A stretch of DNA of 64,000 bases, taken from NCBI GenBank assembly GCA_016788785.1, contig JAEUSM010000018.1, positions 43,826-107,825 on the forward strand. The letters run 5' to 3'. Every line of letters starts with the position of its first letter. Position 1 is the first letter of the stretch. Source of the stretch: Candidatus Kapaibacterium sp. GTDB lineage: Bacteria; Bacteroidota; Ignavibacteria; Kapaibacteriales; JAEUSM01. Both the position numbers and the translations under genes were made by a program. Positions 1-7,662 of the stretch are shown in pieces. The notes under the pieces are model-generated. The model ran no database searches, was not told where the DNA came from, and was given only the letters and a program-made list of their open reading frames with translations.

Positions 1-428
1 TCATTATGATGAAACTCAATTTCAGAAGTTACATCAGAACTAATACAATTAATTTTTGGTAAACTTTCGGTTTGAAAGCTCATCATTAAAGAGAAATACT
101 GAGGTTGTTCAATTGAAAACTCGTAAGAAGCTATGACTAAAGTTTGAATAAACTTGTCTTCATAGTTATCATTTTCTCGAATCTTCTGAAGCATTTTTTG
201 CTTAAGAAGTTTTATTCCTTCAATCAAAAGAGAAATGTATAATTCATCCTTATTCGAGAAGTACAAATACAAGGTCCCTTTTGCTAAACCAACTTTTTGT
301 GCTATTGCATCCATTGAAGTTTTTTCATAACTATGTTCGAAAAACAACTCCTTTGCAGCCGCCAAAATCATTTGTTTACGGAGTTCTTTTTCTTGTGATT
401 TACGTGATATCACCTCAATAGTTGCCAT
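1..428 (-). CDS. TetR/AcrR family transcriptional regulator (partial, runs off the window)
   Basis: Reading the minus strand from the ATG at 426-428 gives an open frame of about 142 codons to the window edge. The N-terminus has a TetR DNA-binding domain at about residues 10-60, with the typical helix-turn-helix phrases AKELFFEHSYEKTSMDAIA and KVGLAKGTLYLYFSNKDEL. The rest is the start of the helical ligand/dimer domain. Only 4 bases separate it from the stop of the upstream tolC-like gene, so the two are probably co-transcribed, the usual arrangement for a repressor of its own efflux operon. Two TGAC-N5-GTCA palindromes upstream of the tolC-like gene are candidate binding sites. The ligand is unknown and the C-terminus lies outside the window. 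Confidence 0.9.
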   Translation of the reverse strand, partial: MATIEVISRKSQEKELRKQMILAAAKELFFEHSYEKTSMDAIAQKVGLAKGTLYLYFSNKDELYISLLIEGIKLLKQKMLQKIRENDNYEDKFIQTLVIASYEFSIEQPQYFSLMMSFQTESLPKINCISSDVTSEIEFHHN

Positions 429-432
429 TTTC

Positions 433-1800
433 TTACTTTTTGTAATCGAAATACCGTGGATTAACCGAACCAATCAATACTTTCAATTCAGCCACTGCAA
501 CCTTGTAATCATGGATTGCTTGAGCTTTATTCAATCGAGCTTGTCGCAATGCAACATCTGAATCAGAAATTTCTATTTGAGAACCTAATCCTGATTTGTA
601 GCGAATATTTGCAATTTCATAAGCACGAGTCGCCTGTTCAACATTTTTTTGTTGACCCAAAATTCGTTGTTCCGCTGATTTAATTTGCAACTGCAAAGAA
701 TTTGCCTGAAGGAGTAAACTCTGACGTAACAATTCTTGTTGAGAAGCTAATGTTTGAGCATCAATTTCTGCTTGTTGTACTCTAGCTTGAGTTCCAAATC
801 CATTAAACAATGACATTTGAACTTGCAAACCAACAGTAGAACTTTGAGCAGTATTCATAGAACCTAATGAATTTCCTGCACCAAGATATTGATAATTTGC
901 AAATGCAGCAACAGAGGGATAATACTCTGTTTCTTTGATTGAAACCAAATCTTTGGACACATTCAATTGCATTTGTAATGACTTCAGATCATAATTTGAA
1001 TTTATGACCATATCATACATCTCTTGTTCAGTTGGCAACTTTTCAGGAGTATAGTCTAAACTTCCTTCTACAGAGATATCTTCTTTAATATCTTTGCCCA
1101 TAGACAATTTCAACCCATTGTAAGCAGTTAATTTGGTTGCTTCAGCTTGAATTACAATAGGTCGAATGTTTTCAACCCCTACATTTGCACGCATTTCATC
1201 AAACTCAGCTACTAACCCTTGTTTTAGATAAATACGAACATTTGCCAAGTTTTCTTCTCCATTCAATAAAGAAGCCTTTGTAACTTCATGAAACTCTTTG
1301 GCTAATAAAGCTCCATAAAAAGCTTTTTCGGTCGCCAAAAGCGATTTTGCTACTGTTGCTTTGTATTGCTCAACGGATATTTGAGAATACCGCTCAGAAG
1401 CACTAATTGCTTTGAATACAGCAGCATTAAAAAGAACTTGTGTTACTTGTGCAGTGGTAGTAAAACCATTGGGTGCACCTGCACTAACAGCCACAAAACC
1501 TCCCGGAGGTTGACCTGCAAATTCTGAAGGTAGGAAAAATACTGGTAGCATCAGGTTGTAATTATAGCTACCTGAAACTGTTACCGATGGCAAGGTATTG
1601 CTGTAGGCTTCCTTGACCGTTGCATCGGATTTTTTAATCCCCAATAGAGCAGACTCTATCGATTTGTTTTGAAGTACCGAAAGCTCTAAAGCTTTCTCTA
1701 AGGTTATAGGAGTTTGTGCTTGAAGCGACAGAAAACCTATAAAAAACACTGAAAAAAGCACTCCGAAAATCCTTGAGGATCTTCTTGCGTCAAACGACAT
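433..1800 (-). CDS. TolC family outer membrane efflux protein
   Basis: This 455-residue protein has an N-terminal signal sequence (about residues 12-29, ending LSLQAQ) followed by two similar long helical halves typical of TolC/OEP channels. The family signature near the C-terminus, YEIANIRYKSGLGSQIEISD with the following heptad-rich DSDVALRQARLNKAQAIHDY, is clear. TolC trimers form the outer-membrane exit duct of tripartite RND or ABC pumps. The gene is followed by a tetR gene 4 bases downstream; the adaptor and pump genes probably lie beyond the left edge. The upstream region at 1845-1881 holds two operator-like palindromes, suggesting repression by that TetR protein. The substrate cannot be told from sequence. 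Confidence 0.92.
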   Translation of the reverse strand: MSFDARRSSRIFGVLFSVFFIGFLSLQAQTPITLEKALELSVLQNKSIESALLGIKKSDATVKEAYSNTLPSVTVSGSYNYNLMLPVFFLPSEFAGQPPGGFVAVSAGAPNGFTTTAQVTQVLFNAAVFKAISASERYSQISVEQYKATVAKSLLATEKAFYGALLAKEFHEVTKASLLNGEENLANVRIYLKQGLVAEFDEMRANVGVENIRPIVIQAEATKLTAYNGLKLSMGKDIKEDISVEGSLDYTPEKLPTEQEMYDMVINSNYDLKSLQMQLNVSKDLVSIKETEYYPSVAAFANYQYLGAGNSLGSMNTAQSSTVGLQVQMSLFNGFGTQARVQQAEIDAQTLASQQELLRQSLLLQANSLQLQIKSAEQRILGQQKNVEQATRAYEIANIRYKSGLGSQIEISDSDVALRQARLNKAQAIHDYKVAVAELKVLIGSVNPRYFDYKK

Positions 1801-1844
1801 TGTACTTTCCTTGTAAATGTTAAAGAATTTGTTTTGGTTAAAAT

Positions 1845-1881
1845 AGAAAATGACCGAGAGTCATTTTCTGACTAACGGTCA
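1845..1881. promoter_or_regulatory. Tandem TetR-type operators upstream of tolC-like gene
   Basis: Two 13-bp palindromes of the form TGAC-N5-GTCA lie at 1851-1863 and 1869-1881, with centres 18 bp apart. The first sits inside a longer perfect inverted repeat with 10-bp arms (1845-1854 and 1860-1869). They lie 50-80 bp upstream of the tolC-like start, where a repressor of the tolC-tetR unit should bind. The pairing with the TetR protein is inferred. Confidence 0.6.
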
Positions 1882-1975
1882 CAAAAGTACAAAATTTCTT
1901 TTTACGTGATACCTTTTTATGAAAATATTTTGTGAAAATATTGAGTTAATAATGTGAAACGTATTGGATATTGCC

Positions 1976-2557
1976 CTAAAAACGGTAGCCAACTCCAAAT
2001 GTAATAAGACTTCTTGTTCCAAATCCAAGATCTGTAAATACATTGATTTTTTTACCTACACGAAGTTTCAATAAGTCAATTTGAGCAGCAAGCACAACTT
2101 TTGAAGATGTATTTTTTTCATTTTCGACTGAGACATATTCTTGATTTCTGAATGTAATACCCATACCTAAAGAAGAACTAAGTCCAATCACATCACCATC
2201 AAGATAATTAAAATTTACTCTTGGCATTAGAGAAGTATATGATGAAGTAAGAGTTCCCAAAACATTACTATTTCCGTTATCAATATAATCACGAACAATA
2301 CTCACATATTGTCCTTCAATAGAATACGAAAAAAAGTTATCAGCATTTGATGTATAGGATAGAGTAATTGGAGACATACCTCTATAATTATCGGAAGCAA
2401 CACTATTTGCTGATGCAATTACGACAGAAGCATCTACAAACACATCAAGTAATTGATACAAAGATCCTGTTCCAATTCGAGCCGCAACTTCACTTTTTTG
2501 AGAAAACGAATTTTGAGTCGACAAAAGTAGTACAATAATTAGTATAAGTGTTTTCAT
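1976..2557 (-). CDS. Small predicted outer-membrane beta-barrel protein
   Basis: I recognise no named family. The 193-residue protein starts with a signal peptide (about residues 1-19, ending NSFSQ) and continues as alternating amphipathic strands, ending in an aromatic residue (GVGYRF), as outer-membrane barrels do. It is a paralogue of the protein at 46523-47068: both have a similar length, a central LGMGI/LGVGM strand, a (Q)(I/F)D(L/V)(L/V)(K/R)L(R/K)VGK stretch and a TDLGFGTR / LDLGYGTR ending. It stands alone between the efflux operon and a repeat-bearing gap. Function unknown. Confidence 0.75.
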   Translation of the reverse strand: MKTLILIIVLLLSTQNSFSQKSEVAARIGTGSLYQLLDVFVDASVVIASANSVASDNYRGMSPITLSYTSNADNFFSYSIEGQYVSIVRDYIDNGNSNVLGTLTSSYTSLMPRVNFNYLDGDVIGLSSSLGMGITFRNQEYVSVENEKNTSSKVVLAAQIDLLKLRVGKKINVFTDLGFGTRSLITFGVGYRF

Positions 2558-2622
2558 AGGATGAAAGTATGTTGTTAATAAGTAATTGGCGTGATAGAAG
2601 AATTTTAATTGTTGATTTTCTA

Positions 2623-2731
2623 CTGCTCCCCTTTAAGGAGAGCTGTCCGTAGGACTGAGGGGTTTTATTCAAACAATACCACCCCGCCATTTCATGGCAC
2701 CCCTCCTAATTTAGGAGGGGAGTTTGAAAAA
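2623..2731. repeat. Dispersed mosaic repeat (families E and A)
   Basis: This gap carries two repeat modules. 2626-2665 reads CCCCTTTAAGGAG..CTGTCC..GGACTGAGGGGTT and recurs in inverted form at 23701-23731. 2677-2725 has CCACCCCGCCA-TTTCATGGCACCCCTCC-taattta-GGAGGGG and recurs, inverted, at 23547-23595 and, more loosely, at 7378-7418, 7560-7618, 9834-9892 and 23647-23692. No gene is visible in the modules. Confidence 0.8.
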
Positions 2732-2738
2732 TCTAATA

Positions 2739-3575
2739 CTATCTATTTATATTTACAGCATATCCTGGATTTACTCCCAAAAACAAGCCGAGTCCATCTC
2801 CGGTTACATTCCATACCGGATTTCTTCCACCACCACCAAAGATTCCGTCGTTGTTATTTCTTCCATCTAATGTTCGGATATATTGCAAAAACGCTGGATC
2901 AAACGCTATTAGTCTTGCGTATGGGTAACTACTATAAAATGGATCATCAAATCCTCTTGAAAATGATACTATAGTAGAATCTTGTGAAAAATTATAGTCC
3001 ATTAATTCGTACGGACTATCTATAAAGAATAAATCATGAAATGGTTTTATAGTATCTTTATCTGCAATTATCCCCATAATGACAGCATTTGGAACATTTT
3101 TAGCAGAAATATTGGTTCGAAAAGCTTGTAAGAATACAAGATCAGAATTTGAAGTATCCGAATTCCAAACAGAAGATACAATTGGTTTATATGGTATAAA
3201 TGTTGAGCTTTTTACAGTTTTACCATTCCAACGGACAGTCAAATTGTACGTTTTACCTTCCTGAATTATGAGTTCATTGGAAGTAAAGTAACTTTCCACT
3301 ATATTTGGGTAAACACTATCTTTGACAAACAAAGTAAATACTCTTCCTTCTGATTCAATTTGCACATTTGCATCACGTAAAATTGCAAATGTAGGGTTTT
3401 GTGTTAATGCTGGAATAGTTTTGTTGATATGTAATTCCAAAGGTACATTTGGCTCAAGTATGCCATAAACTACAATCCGCTCTTCAAAAGGTAGATTCGG
3501 GTTTTCGATTACTTCTACACAAGATGATAAAACGACACAAAAAAGTACAATACTGAATAATGTTATGTATTTCAT
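2739..3575 (-). CDS. DUF4249 family lipoprotein
   Basis: This 278-residue protein has a lipoprotein signal peptide with lipobox LSSC (cysteine at about residue 19), so it should be lipid-anchored. The body matches the DUF4249 pattern seen in Bacteroidota: an early ERIVVYGILEPNVPLELHI segment, DANVQIESEG and the EGKTYNLTVRWNGKTV strand pair. It lies 2 bases after the TonB-dependent receptor gene and shares its strand; such receptor/DUF4249 pairs are common and are thought to act together at the outer membrane. By that model it would be a surface or periplasmic partner of the receptor. Its ligand is unknown. Confidence 0.85.
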   Translation of the reverse strand: MKYITLFSIVLFCVVLSSCVEVIENPNLPFEERIVVYGILEPNVPLELHINKTIPALTQNPTFAILRDANVQIESEGRVFTLFVKDSVYPNIVESYFTSNELIIQEGKTYNLTVRWNGKTVKSSTFIPYKPIVSSVWNSDTSNSDLVFLQAFRTNISAKNVPNAVIMGIIADKDTIKPFHDLFFIDSPYELMDYNFSQDSTIVSFSRGFDDPFYSSYPYARLIAFDPAFLQYIRTLDGRNNNDGIFGGGGRNPVWNVTGDGLGLFLGVNPGYAVNINR

Positions 3576-3577
3576 AT

Positions 3578-5926
3578 TTAAAACTTAAATTGTAATCCAA
3601 ATGTTGGGATAATTGGGAAGAGAGAAATCTGTTTTACTACTTTTTTAGGAGGACCTGATGAAAAATCAATTTCAGTATCAATATAATGAGCAAAAGCATT
3701 AGCTCGATTATAGACATTAAATATATTGATGGAAAAAATCCAAGGTTGTTCGAACCAAGTATATTCGTATTGGAAACTCAAATCCAATTTATGATATGCA
3801 GGTAAACGGTAATTATTTCTTTGAGGATAATCATAATGTATTTGAGAAAAAATTCCTGGTTTTAATGAATACTGTCCTACTGGCATAGTAAACGCCTGAC
3901 CTGAGGCCAATACCCACGTTGCACCAAATTCCCATCGTTCGGATAATCGGTACGATAATACAGCTGAAAAGTCGTGTCTTCTATCATATCTCGGAAAAAA
4001 TGGTTTTCCATTATTTAGCTCAGGAAAAGTTCGTTCTGTTACTGACCACGTATATCCCAACCATCCAGTTACTGCTCCAATTTTCTTTTGTAAAAACACT
4101 TCGAGACCGTATGCCACACCTGTACCTGCAGTAAATTGTGAAGCTAATGGAATTCCTAATGAAAATGTGACACTATCTTTATATTCATACAAATTACTCA
4201 TCGTTTTGTAGTATGTTTCTACTGCCAGTAGGGCTTCATTATCGAATAAATCTTGTTCATATCCCAAGACAATTTGGTTGGATTTTGAAGGTTTTATATC
4301 TGCTGTTGATGGGAACCACAAATCGGTTGGTAAGGTAATGTCATTTCGAACAATGAGATGTAAAAACTGATGAGCAGTCGCAAATGCTGCAGTCATACGC
4401 TTAGAATCATCAATCAGATACTTCATCGAAATTCGAGGCTCTGGAGCAATGTAATTTCCGTTTTGAAAATACATCAATCGTCCACCGATATTAGCATTGA
4501 GTCTGTCAGAAATTTGCCACTCGTCTTGGATATAATAAGAAAATTCCATTGCATTAATGGGATTTCGTTCGATTTGAAACTCTCCATTTGAGAAGTTGAA
4601 TAAATCGGTAGCAGCAGCGACAAATTGATGGCGTGTTGCCTCAACCCCAGTTTTGATAGTATGTTCGGTACTGGGGAAAATCTGCAATTCTGACCGCAAC
4701 ATATAATCTTCAATTTTAGACTCAGATAAAAATGTTATTCTAAATTGAGGGTCATTGAGATTATCTTTGATGAGGACTTTTGAAGAATAATTTGTGTAAA
4801 TGAGTGAGGTGTTCATAAACACTGTAGGTGAGAAAATATGCATCCATCGGATATTCGCCGTTGAATTCCCCCAAGAAAGGTCAAATTCTGGGTCAGTTGG
4901 TTTCTCTTGTGGAAAAGAAAACACATCTTTTCCAAAATATCCACTGACAAATAATCGATCATTTGCTCCTAATTTATAATTCACCTTTGCATTCAAATCA
5001 TAAAAATAATAATCAGGAAAGGTTGTATTTTCTGTTTGAAACACTCTAAATGTTTTTGCTATAAGGTCAAAATACATCCTACGTCCAGAAATCATAAATG
5101 TACAATCTTCGTTGATTGGACCTTCTAAGGTCAAGCGAGAATTTATCATTGAAATTCCAGCTGTTCCTGAAAATTTCTCTTTTGTTCCCTCTTTCATCGT
5201 TATATCCAAAACACTCGAAAGTCTTCCTCCATATTCTGCTGGAAATGCACCTTTGATAAGTGTGATATCATTGATTGCATCGGAATTAAATGTAGAAAGA
5301 AATCCACCTAAATGGGAAGGATTATAGACAATAACACCATCGAGTAGCGTAAGATTCTGGTCAGGTGAGCCACCTCGAATATACAAACCGCTCGAAAGTT
5401 CGGTTGAGGGTTTCACACCTGGTAATAATTGCAAGACTCTAAATATATCAACCTCTCCTCCCAAAGCAGGTAATCGTTTTATCAAATCCGTTGTTACTTG
5501 GACTGTACTAATTTTGGATACACTTTTATCTTGTTTATCACCTTCAACTGTAACAGTACCTAACTTCACAGTTGATGAAATCGGTTGAATATTGAGAGTA
5601 ATTGCATCAGTAGAGATAGTATCTGAAATAACAAGTATAAATTTTTCTTCTTTGACTGTAACACCTGTTACAACAATAGTATAGGTTCCTACATCAAGTT
5701 TTGGAATTGAGTAGAAACCAAATTTATTAGAAATAGCTCCTTTGAGAACCTTGGTCAGTGATGTATCTTTAAATACTTTTACGGAAGCACCAATAACCAC
5801 TTCGCCTGATACTTTTTCCGAAATAAAACCAGAAAGTGTTAACTGCTTTGTTGTTTGAGAATAACTTACGGCACTTATTACTAGAAAAAGTAGTGTTACT
5901 GTAATTTTGAAAATAAATGAATTCAT
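3578..5926 (-). CDS. TonB-dependent receptor with N-terminal carboxypeptidase-regulatory-like domain
   Basis: The 782-residue protein has a signal peptide (1-23), a carboxypeptidase-regulatory-like beta domain (about 30-115, LSGFISEKVSGEVVIGASV), a plug domain (about 130-245, with LPALGGEVDIFRVLQLLPGV, LYIRGGSPDQNLTLLDGV and FPAEYGGRLSSVLDI) and a 22-strand-type barrel ending LQFKF. Such receptors import or bind ligands at the outer membrane using TonB-ExbBD energy; no TonB genes are in this window. The DUF4249 gene follows 2 bases downstream, forming a two-gene unit. The receptor resembles the DUF4249-associated subclass rather than the SusC subclass. Substrate unknown. Confidence 0.93.
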   Translation of the reverse strand: MNSFIFKITVTLLFLVISAVSYSQTTKQLTLSGFISEKVSGEVVIGASVKVFKDTSLTKVLKGAISNKFGFYSIPKLDVGTYTIVVTGVTVKEEKFILVISDTISTDAITLNIQPISSTVKLGTVTVEGDKQDKSVSKISTVQVTTDLIKRLPALGGEVDIFRVLQLLPGVKPSTELSSGLYIRGGSPDQNLTLLDGVIVYNPSHLGGFLSTFNSDAINDITLIKGAFPAEYGGRLSSVLDITMKEGTKEKFSGTAGISMINSRLTLEGPINEDCTFMISGRRMYFDLIAKTFRVFQTENTTFPDYYFYDLNAKVNYKLGANDRLFVSGYFGKDVFSFPQEKPTDPEFDLSWGNSTANIRWMHIFSPTVFMNTSLIYTNYSSKVLIKDNLNDPQFRITFLSESKIEDYMLRSELQIFPSTEHTIKTGVEATRHQFVAAATDLFNFSNGEFQIERNPINAMEFSYYIQDEWQISDRLNANIGGRLMYFQNGNYIAPEPRISMKYLIDDSKRMTAAFATAHQFLHLIVRNDITLPTDLWFPSTADIKPSKSNQIVLGYEQDLFDNEALLAVETYYKTMSNLYEYKDSVTFSLGIPLASQFTAGTGVAYGLEVFLQKKIGAVTGWLGYTWSVTERTFPELNNGKPFFPRYDRRHDFSAVLSYRLSERWEFGATWVLASGQAFTMPVGQYSLKPGIFSQIHYDYPQRNNYRLPAYHKLDLSFQYEYTWFEQPWIFSINIFNVYNRANAFAHYIDTEIDFSSGPPKKVVKQISLFPIIPTFGLQFKF

Positions 5927-5964
5927 ACTTGAAGGAATTTTAGATTCAAAGAGTGAACAAAATG

Positions 5965-7065
5965 TTAATCGCCAAAGAGAATTCCTAATTCTCGTGCAGT
6001 TTGCACAGAGTCTGAATCAACAGGTACACATTTCATACGCGAAACGGCATCTACTAACGGTACCAAATTCACATTTGGTGGATCTAATGCTACCATACAA
6101 CCAGTGCTTCCATTTGCCAAAGCACGAACTGCCGCAGCTCCAAACCGCAGAGATAGCAATCTATCTGTTGCTGTTGGGCTACCACCTCGAAGAAGATGTC
6201 CCAAAACAACTAACCGAGATTCTTTTTTGGTCAACGATTGAAGTACCTCAGTAACTTGTTCGCCAATACCGCCAATTCGTTCCAAACGACCAATGATATT
6301 TTCTTTCACAGTAACAGAACCACCAATTTCTTTTGCACCTTCAGCAACGACAACGATCGAATATTTTCGTTTTGTTTTTGCTTCAGATTCAATTAATTGT
6401 GAAGCTAATTTTTCATAATCAAAAGGTATTTCCGGTATCAAAATCGCATTTGCTCCTGCAGCAATACCTGCATGAAGTGCAATCCACCCTGCATAACGAC
6501 CCATTACCTCAACGACGATTATTCGTTTGTGTGAATCGGCAGTCGAATGCAATCTGTCGATACATTCTGTTGCAAAGGAAACTGCTGAATCAAAACCAAA
6601 AGTAACGACGGTTTTATCCAAATCATTGTCAATAGTTTTGGGAACTCCGATAACAGGAAATCCCTTTTTGGAAAGTGCATTCGCAATAGCCAACGATCCA
6701 TCTCCACCAACAGACACCAAGGCATCAATACGAAAATCTCGAAAGCGTTGAATCAATTCATCGGTTCTATCGATGGTTGACCATTCACCAGCGTCATTTT
6801 TCACAGGAAAGCTCATTGGATTCCCACGATTCGTCGTTCCAAGTATCGTTCCACCCAATTTAGAAATTGACGACACCATTTCCGGACGTAATTGAACAAT
6901 TCCATCTTCTGGGTAATCCTCTGGCATCAAAACACCGTTAAAACCATCCTTAATTCCATACACTTCCCAACCGCGATTGTTGGCTGCGAATGTAACTGCT
7001 TGGATAACAGCATTCAGCCCAGGAGCATCTCCACCACCAGTATTAATAGCAATTCTTTGTATCAT
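5965..7065 (-). CDS. pfkA: 6-phosphofructokinase
   Basis: This 366-residue protein is a phosphofructokinase: GGGDAPGLN at 10-18, GGTILGTTNRG at 71-81, GGDGS at 120-124, PKTIDND at 142-148 with catalytic Asp146, and the MGRYAGWIA substrate loop. The enzyme phosphorylates fructose 6-phosphate to the 1,6-bisphosphate in glycolysis. The residue equivalent to E. coli Gly104 is Gly123, which favours ATP as phosphoryl donor, while the Gly124 equivalent is Lys143; this Gly/Lys pair is seen in ATP-using members of the mixed-substrate group. ATP use is therefore likely but not certain. The start overlaps the upstream small membrane gene by 4 bases, so the two are co-transcribed. Confidence 0.94.
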   Translation of the reverse strand: MIQRIAINTGGGDAPGLNAVIQAVTFAANNRGWEVYGIKDGFNGVLMPEDYPEDGIVQLRPEMVSSISKLGGTILGTTNRGNPMSFPVKNDAGEWSTIDRTDELIQRFRDFRIDALVSVGGDGSLAIANALSKKGFPVIGVPKTIDNDLDKTVVTFGFDSAVSFATECIDRLHSTADSHKRIIVVEVMGRYAGWIALHAGIAAGANAILIPEIPFDYEKLASQLIESEAKTKRKYSIVVVAEGAKEIGGSVTVKENIIGRLERIGGIGEQVTEVLQSLTKKESRLVVLGHLLRGGSPTATDRLLSLRFGAAAVRALANGSTGCMVALDPPNVNLVPLVDAVSRMKCVPVDSDSVQTARELGILFGD

Positions 7066-7289
7066 TGTAGTTTTTTCCGTTTATCCATAAAATAGACTAT
7101 TACTGCAGAAATTCCCACTCCACCACCATAGAGCAACGCAGTATAAATAGCTTTAGCAGGTGTTGTTAGAAAAAACTGTAGCACTGTCATAAACGCAACC
7201 AACACTATAATTGGAATACGCTTTTGTGGAAACTTTATATAATAAAATATCATCAAACCAACAAAAAAGAGCAATAAATAGTCTGTCAT
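7062..7289 (-). CDS. Small membrane protein, function unknown
   Basis: The 75-residue product is almost entirely hydrophobic, with about three short membrane segments (4-18, 25-43, 50-67) and a basic tail (DKRKKLQ). It matches no family I recognise. It is supported as a real gene by its 4-base ATGA overlap with pfkA downstream and by its membrane-protein composition. A role in sugar metabolism is not implied by the overlap alone. Confidence 0.65.
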   Translation of the reverse strand: MTDYLLLFFVGLMIFYYIKFPQKRIPIIVLVAFMTVLQFFLTTPAKAIYTALLYGGGVGISAVIVYFMDKRKKLQ

Positions 7290-7662
7290 TTCAAAATGTA
7301 AAAATGAAAAATACCCCCTTATTGACGATTGTACAGAAAAAACTAATACGAAAACGACAAATATGTGACCACATCAGTTTCCCCTCTTGAGGGGTGGCAC
7401 GAAGTGGCAGGGTGGATTCTTCCAATCCTCGCGTGTGGACAGGTCTCGACCTGTCCCTACAATCCAACGAATATCTCCCTCTCCCCTTGAGGGAGAGGGC
7501 AGGGGTGAGGGGTAATGGGAGACGCCCATATAGGGCGTCTCTACAAAAACAACATCTAATTCCCTTCTTGAGGGGTGGCACTAGTCACTGAGCATAGTCG
7601 AAGTGTGACGGGGTGGTTTCTTCTCTGCGACCTTTGCGGTCTTCCCTTTGCGACCTTTGCGG
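7290..7662. repeat. Mosaic repeat region between cyclase and small membrane gene
   Basis: This 373-base gap holds no convincing gene. It is a mosaic of repeat modules: family A at 7378-7418 and 7560-7618; a palindrome GGACAGGT-CTCG-ACCTGTCC around 7438-7458; family C (CTCCCTCTCCCCTTGAGGGA..) at about 7471-7515; family B hairpin GAGACGCCC-ATATA-GGGCGTCTC at 7519-7541; and a direct repeat GCGACCTTTGCGGT at about 7625-7661 that runs into the cyclase stop codon. The modules recur at 9750-10005, 16357-17365 and 23547-23731. Confidence 0.85.

Noticed and set aside
7291..7591. Open frames of 65-96 codons in the repeat gap
   Set aside because: They translate repeat modules that recur in other gaps and carry no domain.
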